Shown here: positions 19,681 to 28,405 of the stretch, piece by piece
Layout: each line of letters starts with the position of its first letter
Numbering within the stretch: the first letter of the stretch is position 1
Assembly (NCBI GenBank): GCA_016735445.1
Contig: JAERRN010000010.1
Coordinates: 1-35,863 of the forward strand
Source of the DNA: Rickettsiales bacterium
GTDB lineage: Bacteria > Pseudomonadota > Alphaproteobacteria > Rickettsiales > Deianiraeaceae
Direction of reading: 5' to 3'
Length of the DNA: 35,863 nucleotides
The notes under the pieces: model-generated
Database searches by the model: none
Told to the model about the DNA's origin: nothing
What the model saw: the letters and a program-made list of their open reading frames with translations, nothing else
Made by a program: the position numbers and the translations under genes

Positions 19681-21459
19681 TTACTCGAAAAACTTAATAG
19701 GATCCACAGTTTTTTTACCATTTCTACTATTTAAAGATTCAACTATTGCAACTTTTTTACCATCCTTGCGTAGCTTTTGTAAAAACACATCAAAATCCTC
19801 TACATTAACCATATTAACGCCATTGCACTTTAATATAACGTCACCAACGTGCAATTCATCATTGTCTTGAATAAACTTACTTACAATATTGTTTACCAAT
19901 ACACCATGCGTGTCATCTCTTAAGCCAATCCTTTCAGCAACAGATGGGGTTATTGACAAAACCGACACAACGGAGAATTTTGATTTGGAAGTGGTTTTAA
20001 TTTTATGATCAAGATCGCGACTCTGTTTTTCTTTCAAAGGCGGTAATATAATGCTTAGTAATTTACCGTATCTCCAAATAGAAATCTCAACTTTAGTACC
20101 AATAGGTGTGTCTAAAAATAATTTGTTAAATTTAGTATCCTTTTTAATTTTATCTCCTTTGTAAGACAAAATTACATCACCAATTTTCAATCCTCCGTTG
20201 TCAGCGGGAGAGCCACGAACAATATCGGTAATAAAAATACCATCGATACGTTTTAAACTAACCGCATCAGCAATTTTTTTATCAACAACAGTAAACGAAA
20301 TACCAAGCCAAGGTCTTTTAATTTTTTCACCTTTTAACAATCTATCAACAATAGATTTAAACAAATTAGAAGACACAGCAAAATTTAACCCTATATTACC
20401 ATCAGCCGCAAAACCCCTGTTACCAGCAGCTATAACCCCAACAACGTTACCATTATAGTTAAGTAAAGGACCGCCAGAATTACCAGCATTAACTGGCGCG
20501 TCGGTTTGTATAAAATCTTCATATACAACTTTTCCGATTTCTCTAGATTTTGCAGACACAATACCACGTGTGACAGTTCCGCCTAAACCAAAAGGATTAC
20601 CAACAGTAATAACGTCCTCACCAACCAATACTTTGTCCGAATCAGTGAATGCTAAAAATGGAAAAACCTCTTTGGAAGAAATTTTTAAAAGCGCAACATC
20701 TGTTCTTTCATCGTAGCCAAAAATCTTAGCACTAAATTCCTTTCCATCGTAAGTAGTTACAGTAATGTTATTAGCGTTCTTAACAACATGATAACTAGTA
20801 GCTATAATACCGTTTTTATCAATAAAAAAACCAGAGCCGATAGTTTTAACCCGCTTCCTGATAATCTTACCAAAGTCACCAAATACACGAAACCGTAAAA
20901 GAGGAAAATCTGCAGGTAAAATATTGGAAATAAACATTGGTCTCGTTGCTGATACCGAAAGATTTACAACAGTAGGAATAATTTTACTAACAAGTGAAGG
21001 AATGTTGTGCTTCTCGCAAACACACTGACCGTCAACTGCAACTGCAACATCCGCCACAGCGTCGGATGCAACATTAGCCGCAAGGTCGGTATTAGTCGCA
21101 ACATTAGCTATAGATACAGCATTAGTTACAACTACAGCATCAGATGTAACATTAGCCGCAAGGTCGGCTACGGTTGCAATATCGGTTGTAATATCGGTTA
21201 CAGCTACAGCGTCGGATGTAATGTTAGCCGCAAGGTCAATATCGGTTGTAATATCGGTTGTAATATCGGTTGTAATATCGGTTGTAATATCGGTTACAGC
21301 TACAGCGTCGGATGTAATATTAGCCGTAACACCAACGCCAACATTGTTAGCAAACGAAGAATGGTAAGGTTGTAAAAAAAACAATATCGCTAAACAATAA
21401 TTAACAACGGCAGATGAGCTATTAAAACAACCTTTAAACTTACGCAAAAACAACAACAT
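19681..21459 (-). CDS. degP: HtrA/DegP-family serine protease with repeat-containing N-terminal extension
   Basis: Catalytic triad context ATSYHVVKNA / DERTDVALLKI / DAPVNAGNSGGPLLN and two PDZ-like segments (PADNGGLKIGDVILSYKG; LHVGDVILKCNGV). Confidence 0.93.
   Translation of the reverse strand: MLLFLRKFKGCFNSSSAVVNYCLAILFFLQPYHSSFANNVGVGVTANITSDAVAVTDITTDITTDITTDITTDIDLAANITSDAVAVTDITTDIATVADLAANVTSDAVVVTNAVSIANVATNTDLAANVASDAVADVAVAVDGQCVCEKHNIPSLVSKIIPTVVNLSVSATRPMFISNILPADFPLLRFRVFGDFGKIIRKRVKTIGSGFFIDKNGIIATSYHVVKNANNITVTTYDGKEFSAKIFGYDERTDVALLKISSKEVFPFLAFTDSDKVLVGEDVITVGNPFGLGGTVTRGIVSAKSREIGKVVYEDFIQTDAPVNAGNSGGPLLNYNGNVVGVIAAGNRGFAADGNIGLNFAVSSNLFKSIVDRLLKGEKIKRPWLGISFTVVDKKIADAVSLKRIDGIFITDIVRGSPADNGGLKIGDVILSYKGDKIKKDTKFNKLFLDTPIGTKVEISIWRYGKLLSIILPPLKEKQSRDLDHKIKTTSKSKFSVVSVLSITPSVAERIGLRDDTHGVLVNNIVSKFIQDNDELHVGDVILKCNGVNMVNVEDFDVFLQKLRKDGKKVAIVESLNSRNGKKTVDPIKFFE
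21043..21330. repeat. nested tandem repeat inside the htrA/degP 5' coding region
   Basis: Four perfect copies of atatcggttgta (21239-21286) inside a higher-order unit. Two 40-nt blocks at 21191-21230 and 21287-21326 are identical except at one position. Confidence 0.95.
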
Positions 21460-21789
21460 AGTGCAATATTATAAATGAAAGTAGAAAAACAATATTAAGC
21501 CTAAAACCAAACGAAGTTAATGAAATAATACATCAATAAATTAATTACTATTTATTTATTATTTTATTTGTTTCTTCGCCAGCGACGCAGCAATTTACAA
21601 GATTAATAGGTTAATTAATTGTCGGTAATTCAAAACCATATTTACCGTTTATTAAAAACCAAAAAATCCAGAATCTAGTTTTAAGCAGTTATTAGTTACA
21701 CAACAGTAAATTGCGGTAAATATGTAAAAGTTAATAATAATCCGCACAGAAGAAGAAATAATAACATTGTTACCAATCAACTGTAAATT

Positions 21790-21835
21790 AACATAGGTTG
21801 ACAGGTGTTTGTTTTGAAAAAATAAACCCTATGTT
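21790..21835 (-). terminator. hairpin abutting the dnaG stop codon
   Basis: aacatagg (21790-21797) pairs with cctatgtt (21828-21835). The T-rich sequence lies in the loop rather than after the stem. Confidence 0.35.
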
Positions 21836-23940
21836 CAATCCTCTCTATTGTATTCTGTTAATTTTATTAACTTTTCCCTGTTCGCTATAAGTTCGTTTTT
21901 TAGCTTATTGTTAATTGCGGCAAAATCTGCATTATTAACATCTTGTTGCTCTATTTCTCTGTCTAAATTATCAATATAAAGAGTAAGAACCGTAATTTGT
22001 AACTGTTTTTTAGGATATAACAAAACATCACGAACAAAGTTTGTAAATGCATCTTGAGAACGATAATTTTGATTTGCGTATTTATGCAACGAATTAACTA
22101 TCTCGGTATTTAAAATTACATCTTCGTAAATTAAATCATCATATGCTTTTTCAGCATAAAAACGAAATAAACCAACTATATCGCCACGATCAAAGGTTTT
22201 AAAATCTTTTTCTGCAGCGGTAAGTATGTTACCTATTTCAGCGTTAATCTCATCTTTTAGCTCTTCTGGTGCAATGTTGGCACTTTTTTCAATATCTAAT
22301 AAAATACATGAAAGATCAACATTAGAAAAATCTACCGATGATGAACCAATTTTAATCACAAAATCCTTTAGTTGATTTTTGCTGTCTTTTGCGCAAAAGT
22401 TAAAACTATTTGTAAATAAATAAGGAAATTTACAAACCATATACAATATACCAACCGAGCGATATAAAGGACTCTTTTGAAAAGTTGAAGAGTCAGGTGT
22501 GATATTTGAATTTGAAAGTATATTATTTTTGCCAAAACATACAATACTATCGTCTTTATCGTAAATTTTCCTAACTCTTTTGTTAGTAATTAATAATTTA
22601 TTAGTATTATTTTGTTTAAAGTTGCTACTTTGTTTTTGTCTATACAAAGTATACATCTTTGATTTAAAAAAGTTTTTATAACTTACCTTAACATCCTCGT
22701 CGTTAATAGATGTAACCATCTCACGAACTAATTTTTCCAACTTTGCAAGTTCGTTTGCGTTTTGTAAATCAAAACCTTTTACCATATCGTTCCATAAAAA
22801 GTCTTGCAACTCTAAAGATGAGTTTATAATTGTTTGCAATTTTAGTTTAGCGTTCTTTTTGCTGCCAGCTGCCACTCTTACGTCGTCTAAATCTTTTGCC
22901 TGTTGATCAATCGGAAAAGCAAACCTTACGACAGTTCCTGCGCTTAACAAAGGTAAGCATATTTTTGCACATCTACAAGCAGCATTAACTCCCGCGTTGT
23001 CAGAGTTAAAACAAACAATTGGCGATTTATCGATGCTTAAAATTAAACGTATTTGCCCAACTGTTATTGCTGTACCAAGTGGCGCTACGCAAGATTTATA
23101 CCCAATCATACTCATTGCAATAACATCCATATACCCCTCAACAACTAAAATATGTTGTTTAGTTGTAAAAAACGACAACCTTGCCCGAGCGAAATTAAAC
23201 AATATATTTCCTTTGCGAAACAACTCTTTATCTGAGGTATTTAAATACTTCGGCGCATTAGGTGAATCGTTAATTAACCTACCGCCAAAACCAATAACTT
23301 TACTATTTTTATCGGTAATAGGAATCATAATTCTATTATAAAAAAAGTCTAACAAGCTACCATTTCGATCTCTTGCCAAACCAGTTGCAATAATCCATGT
23401 ATCTTTACAACCTAATTGCCGCAAATAACTCACTAATGACAAAGAGTTAAAACCAGCAGGAGCAAAACCAATATTAAACTCATCAATAACATCACTGTCC
23501 AGCTTTCTTTTACCGCGTAAGTAATTCATTGCAAAAACATTCTCTTGGCTTTTTAAGCAGTTTTTAAAAAACAAAGTTGCCTTCTCGAGTGTGTCATACA
23601 TAGCGGAAAATTTAGACAAATCACTACTATTGTACGCTTTATATTCAGGGATAGGTATCGAAAATCTTCTTGCAAGCTCTTTAACGGCGTTTTTAAAATC
23701 TACAATCCCATCTTTTTTTTGCACAAAGTTAAAAACATCACCGTAAACATGACAACCGAAACAATGAAATGCTCCTTTCTGATCATCAATATGAAAAGAG
23801 GCAGTTTTCTCGCTATGAAAAGGACATTTACATTTATATTTATGAGATCCATTAGATTCAAGCTTAGCATATCTGCTTACAATATTTGACAATTTTACAA
23901 CCGACCTCACCTGTTCTGTAAAATCTTTCCAAGAGTTCAT
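21835..23940 (-). CDS. dnaG: DNA primase DnaG
   Basis: CHC2 zinc finger KCKCPFHSEKTASFHIDDQKGAFHCFGCHVYGDVFNFV; TOPRIM-type VVEGYMDVIAM; GFGGRLINDSPNAPKYLNT. Confidence 0.96.
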   Translation of the reverse strand: MNSWKDFTEQVRSVVKLSNIVSRYAKLESNGSHKYKCKCPFHSEKTASFHIDDQKGAFHCFGCHVYGDVFNFVQKKDGIVDFKNAVKELARRFSIPIPEYKAYNSSDLSKFSAMYDTLEKATLFFKNCLKSQENVFAMNYLRGKRKLDSDVIDEFNIGFAPAGFNSLSLVSYLRQLGCKDTWIIATGLARDRNGSLLDFFYNRIMIPITDKNSKVIGFGGRLINDSPNAPKYLNTSDKELFRKGNILFNFARARLSFFTTKQHILVVEGYMDVIAMSMIGYKSCVAPLGTAITVGQIRLILSIDKSPIVCFNSDNAGVNAACRCAKICLPLLSAGTVVRFAFPIDQQAKDLDDVRVAAGSKKNAKLKLQTIINSSLELQDFLWNDMVKGFDLQNANELAKLEKLVREMVTSINDEDVKVSYKNFFKSKMYTLYRQKQSSNFKQNNTNKLLITNKRVRKIYDKDDSIVCFGKNNILSNSNITPDSSTFQKSPLYRSVGILYMVCKFPYLFTNSFNFCAKDSKNQLKDFVIKIGSSSVDFSNVDLSCILLDIEKSANIAPEELKDEINAEIGNILTAAEKDFKTFDRGDIVGLFRFYAEKAYDDLIYEDVILNTEIVNSLHKYANQNYRSQDAFTNFVRDVLLYPKKQLQITVLTLYIDNLDREIEQQDVNNADFAAINNKLKNELIANREKLIKLTEYNRED

Positions 23941-24023
23941 AAATGCATACAGTATAATATAAAAATACTACCAACAAATTTAATCACAATGACAACCGTT
24001 ATTTATAAATCGAGCAGTCAAAA

Positions 24024-24932
24024 TTATTTTTTAAAATCAATCAACCCGTCAAAAGACTCAAGTAGTGATTCGTTAAATATACATACAAGCTCCCTATCCC
24101 ACCTTAAAGAAAACTGATACTCAATTCCCTCAACAACAACGTACTCATTTTCCAAAGAAACCTTTAACCTTCTCTCTTTTCCATCGTGAGACACAGAATA
24201 AACACCAGGAACAATGCTGTTTTGATTGGAAAACTGAAAATATGTTTTCTTTCCATCGTCAAACACTTTAATTGGTAAAATTATATCACTACTACCAGCA
24301 AAAGTGTATAAATAATTAATTGGCAATCCTTTTGTATCTTCCATTTGGTCAGGCACTGGAGAAAGCGGTAAATTAATACTTGGATTACGAACATGAAATG
24401 GTCTAGTCGAATCTGGGTTAAGCTCTGGGTAAAAAAAGCGCACCACATACACTAATTGGTCGTCCACTTCGTCATCCATGTATCCACCAGAATGTATTTC
24501 ACTTAAGTAAATTCTTTTTGTCGTAACAATTGTCATATTAGTCATTGCTCCAGGGTCTAATGCTTTTATAAAAAGCAAACGACCAAAAACTTTAACGCTC
24601 CAAGGAATTGGATCACCAAACGCAATCAATTCAACATCTTCATCATCTTCCATTTCTATAATAGATTGATAACCAACGGCAAACTTTAAGCGAAATATCT
24701 CGTTCGAGTTATAAACTAGTGTTTTAATTCTACTGTCTATTGCGATAGGGTGACTATTGTTACCAATGGTAAACCCAAAGCACAAAGAAGACGACGGTGA
24801 AACATACACGAAGCAAAAAAGAAGAAAGCGCGTGAGGTGATTAAAAAACCTGAAACGCCAAAACAAATTATGCATACAAGACATAATCGTCACAAAAATA
24901 TATTGTATTGTCCAGTAAACAAACATAACCAA
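24024..24932 (-). CDS. virB9: type IV secretion system protein VirB9
   Basis: DSRIKTLVYNSNEIFRLKFAVGYQSIIEM...AFGDPIPWSVKVFGRLLFIKALDPGAMTNMTIVTTKRIY...INYLYTFAGSSDIILPIKVFDDGKKTYFQF. The start is probably internal (MHNLFWRF...). Confidence 0.92.
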   Translation of the reverse strand: MVMFVYWTIQYIFVTIMSCMHNLFWRFRFFNHLTRFLLFCFVYVSPSSSLCFGFTIGNNSHPIAIDSRIKTLVYNSNEIFRLKFAVGYQSIIEMEDDEDVELIAFGDPIPWSVKVFGRLLFIKALDPGAMTNMTIVTTKRIYLSEIHSGGYMDDEVDDQLVYVVRFFYPELNPDSTRPFHVRNPSINLPLSPVPDQMEDTKGLPINYLYTFAGSSDIILPIKVFDDGKKTYFQFSNQNSIVPGVYSVSHDGKERRLKVSLENEYVVVEGIEYQFSLRWDRELVCIFNESLLESFDGLIDFKK

Positions 24933-24940
24933 AATCGCTA

Positions 24941-25657
24941 CTAATCTTCAACATATTCTATTTGCAACATATAAGAAACAACCTGAAAGCCAAATGGATT
25001 TAACCGTCTATCCTCCAGATTTAATTCCAAATCGGAAAATTGAAAACTAACAATCGCCATATACTTATACTCTTTAGTTTGTGGTTTGTTTTCTGCGCTT
25101 ACAATTTTAGCAAACCTTAACGCAACCCTAGTTGGTGTTATATAATTTAAAGACCTTATTTTTATTTGTGCAGAAGGTCTTTGACCATACCGTCTAACAA
25201 GTTTTATAGATTCATCATAATTCTTTACATGTTCCTCATACGATGCCTTAGTGGAAAACACCCTAACGTAATCCATATTTCTCTCAACCGCATTAACATC
25301 GTACGCTTCTTTAGCCGATACATACGAAACCAACAAAGACTCTTTTAACGCTTCTTGCGCTGTGTATTCTTTTTTAGTTTTATAATCTACAATAGTTGCG
25401 ATACCAGTATCTGGTTCAACCTCTATTAAATAAGGGTCAATTGCTCTTTGGTCATACATAACTTTAATTAATATAAGTCCTATTAGTACCCCAATAGAAG
25501 CTAAGGCGCTAAATAAAAATAACACATTCCGTTGCACCGCTATCGCTAAGTACCTGTCAACGTACCAATTAGTTATTTTTCGCTTTCTAACGTTTGTTTT
25601 AGGTTTGTTAACGCTAGGCTTCTTTTTGGCGAGTTTACCTATCTTTAATAAGGCCAT
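24941..25657 (-). CDS. virB8: type IV secretion system protein VirB8
   Basis: WYVDRYLAIAVQRNVLFLFSALASIGVLIGLILIKV...IDPYLIEVEPDTGIATIVDY...NPFGFQVVSYMLQIE; located immediately upstream of virB9. Confidence 0.92.
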   Translation of the reverse strand: MALLKIGKLAKKKPSVNKPKTNVRKRKITNWYVDRYLAIAVQRNVLFLFSALASIGVLIGLILIKVMYDQRAIDPYLIEVEPDTGIATIVDYKTKKEYTAQEALKESLLVSYVSAKEAYDVNAVERNMDYVRVFSTKASYEEHVKNYDESIKLVRRYGQRPSAQIKIRSLNYITPTRVALRFAKIVSAENKPQTKEYKYMAIVSFQFSDLELNLEDRRLNPFGFQVVSYMLQIEYVED

Positions 25658-26042
25658 CTAAAACATAAATAACATAAAACTATCGCCAATAACAACATAA
25701 AAATAAATATATTTATAATAATTATTTGCAAACATTTTAATAATAACAGTATGCGAAGTCCTTACAAAAATAACATATATTATATACGCACATATTATAA
25801 AATTGCAAAACAACGCTAATAATATATTTTAAACTACCTTAAACTAACATAATAAGTAGTAAACATTAAACACTTATTAAGTGTGTACTAAGTAATAGTA
25901 GCGCAAATGATTAATCATATACATTGACAAACACAAACAATCTGCCACAATGTCATTATAAATGGCATAAAAATAAACTGGATAATAAATAGTTTTGTTA
26001 TCAGCGTTTGTAGCTGTGTTTTAATTTTAAGATTATAAAAAA

Positions 26043-26705
26043 TTGTCCAAACTTGGTCAAAAAATTTTAAAGCCCGTATCGCTGTTTTGGATCTGCGTTT
26101 CTTTGTCATTTTTATACCATTTAAATGTCGAGCCAAAAATAAAAATTAGCAAAAAAACAAAAACACTACTCGAGAACACTATATATATTAATCTAAAAAG
26201 TGGTAGAGTCGTTATAGAGCTATATCCAGAAATCGCCCCATTACATGTTGATAGAATAAAAAAATTAGTACGGTCTAAATTTTATAACGGCGCATCATGG
26301 CATAGAGTTGTTGACAACCTATTTGCACAGTGTTGTAAAAGAAACGAAAACACAACACAAATAAAAAACTCGACATTACCTGCAGAGATATCTAACCTGC
26401 CACATATTCGCGGCACCGTCTCTATGGCAAGAATGGAAGACATAGATAGCGCAACTAACCAATTTTTTATCACAACATCAGAGGCTAGATTTTTAGACCA
26501 AAAATATACAGTCTTTGGATTTGTAAGAGAAGGAATAGAATTAATAGATGACCTAAAAAAAGGCGATAGAACAAATAAAGATCTAGTAATCGAGCCAGAT
26601 ATTGTAATTTCTATGTCTGTCGCAATTGACGAAGAAACAAAAAAGCTACTTTCTAAAAACCGTAACAAATTTCGTTTAGGTGCTAAATCAACTAAACCAG
26701 TGTAA
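26043..26705 (+). CDS. cyclophilin-type peptidyl-prolyl cis-trans isomerase with N-terminal signal/anchor
   Basis: SGRVVIELYPEIAPLHVDRIKKLVRSKFYNGASWHRVV...RGTVSMARMEDIDSATNQFFITTSEARFLDQKYTVFGFV. Starts at TTG; no earlier in-frame ATG seen. Confidence 0.88.
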   Translation: MSKLGQKILKPVSLFWICVSLSFLYHLNVEPKIKISKKTKTLLENTIYINLKSGRVVIELYPEIAPLHVDRIKKLVRSKFYNGASWHRVVDNLFAQCCKRNENTTQIKNSTLPAEISNLPHIRGTVSMARMEDIDSATNQFFITTSEARFLDQKYTVFGFVREGIELIDDLKKGDRTNKDLVIEPDIVISMSVAIDEETKKLLSKNRNKFRLGAKSTKPV

Positions 26706-26738
26706 AAATACCAAAAACAATTATTGTAACTTTTACAC
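26700..26738 (+). terminator. hairpin spanning the cyclophilin stop codon
   Basis: gtgtaaaa (26700-26707, includes stop TAA) pairs with ttttacac (26731-26738). Confidence 0.4.
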
Positions 26739-26943
26739 CATAAAACAACATTATTGCCTACGGTAACAATGTTTGCACATTTAAATATTTTAAACACACA
26801 TTACATCATTGCACTAGTAAATAAATGTAAATCGCAAAATGCGATAACATTTATTATTGTATTTTGCGCATATTATTGTAACAACAGCATCGTATGGTAA
26901 ACAAAATATAACGTATATTTATTTAATATAATTTAACATAGTT

Positions 26944-27711
26944 ATGGGGATATCAGTAGAGGTAAAAAATGTATATAAATCGTTTGGCAATAAACAAGTG
27001 TTGCAAGGGGTTAATTTAAAAATCGAACCATCCGAATCTTTTGTCATACTTGGGGGAAGCGGATGCGGTAAATCGGTTCTTTTAAAACATATAGCAAAAT
27101 TAGTAAGACCAGACAAAGGTCAGATTTTATTAAATAATATAAACATACAAGGTATCAAGCAAGACGCGTATCCAATTAGTAAAATAGGTATTCTGTTTCA
27201 AGAAATAGGTTTATTTGATTTTATGAATGTTTGGGAAAACGTAGCGTTTCACTACACAGAAGTACTTGGATACAATAAAAAAGATGCCCAAAAACTAGCA
27301 TTAAAACACTTAGAAGATGTCGGTATAACAGAGTTGTCCGCTTACATAAAGCCATCTAGCGCATCTTTAGGTATGCAAAAAAGAATAGGACTAGCAAGGG
27401 TGCTTGTGGGTAACCCAGAGCTTATATTATTAGACGAACCAACATCTGGTTTGGATACTATATCGTCGCAAAAAATTAGCAATGTATCGTTAAAACAAAT
27501 AAAAAAAATGAAAGCCACATCTATTACGGTTACACATAATTTAAAATTAGCCAAATATGTTGGAGATAGAATTGGATTAATGCACCAAGGTAAATTTGAA
27601 TGGATAGGTACGCCAGATGAATTTGAAAAAACAAACAATCATATTGTGCACAATTTTATAGAAGGCATTGGCGAAGACACCGCAAAGCAAAAACTTGAAA
27701 AAAAAGTATAA
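26944..27711 (+). CDS. mlaF: MlaF-like ABC transporter ATP-binding protein (lipid transport)
   Basis: Walker A GGSGCGKSVLLKHIAKLVRPDKGQI, GILFQEIGLFDFMNVWENVAF, Walker B ELILLDEPTSGLD; layout matches Mla/Ttg2A-type ATPases. Confidence 0.85.
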   Translation: MGISVEVKNVYKSFGNKQVLQGVNLKIEPSESFVILGGSGCGKSVLLKHIAKLVRPDKGQILLNNINIQGIKQDAYPISKIGILFQEIGLFDFMNVWENVAFHYTEVLGYNKKDAQKLALKHLEDVGITELSAYIKPSSASLGMQKRIGLARVLVGNPELILLDEPTSGLDTISSQKISNVSLKQIKKMKATSITVTHNLKLAKYVGDRIGLMHQGKFEWIGTPDEFEKTNNHIVHNFIEGIGEDTAKQKLEKKV

Positions 27712-28405
27712 ATATTTAACGTCTCCAACAAAAGACAGTAATAGTTACGCGCTATCGCACATAAGGTAGATATCTTAATTTTATACCGTTGTGCATTTTG
27801 ACCTCTATTGCATAATTTATGCGTTTTTACTTATTTGTTATATTGTTAACTATGTTACAATGTTGTAGGTTTCGCATGGCAACCTTGTCAAAAAAACTCT
27901 GTAACTTTTGTTTTTACCCACACAAATAATTAACAAAATACCGTAAAATACAATGCCTACTATTTTAAAAAATAGCAAAGTTGTAAACAAAAAACGCAAA
28001 AATATAACTGGCGTTTTTACATCCTATAAAGCCATCTATAAACAACAGTAAACCTCTACGTAATGGCAAAATTATCACGCCCTCCCTTGTTGTTTAACTT
28101 AGTAAAACTTTTAAATATTTTACCCTTCCCTTTGCTTTAAAAAATATTTAAATATTGGACGCACATTTACCGCTTGCCTTGCTTGTTTTAATAAATGTAC
28201 ATATAGTACATTTAAAATAAGGTAATAACTCAAAAAAAACTAGCCAAGTTACACTTAATAAGCATGTTACGTAAACAACTCTTAGTAATATTAAGTACAC
28301 AACAAATAAACAAAAACATACCATAATAAATATAATATATTGCATTTATAAAAGTATATTAGCTACAATAATTAAAATTAAACAGGCTGTAAATGCAGCA
28401 AATAA

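Noticed and set aside
21043-21330. CRISPR array
   Set aside because: Repeats are directly adjacent, in-frame coding units with no unique spacers.
21007-21375. 122-aa plus-strand ORF with NIGCNIGCNIGC repeats
   Set aside because: Opposite strand of the htrA tandem repeat; a repeat unit divisible by 3 leaves several frames open.
25915-26136. 73-aa minus-strand ORF overlapping the cyclophilin N-terminus
   Set aside because: Overlaps the start of a better supported gene; no recognisable family.
28148-28345. 65-aa hydrophobic minus-strand ORF
   Set aside because: Composition typical of T-rich DNA and no Shine-Dalgarno; cannot be supported without conservation.
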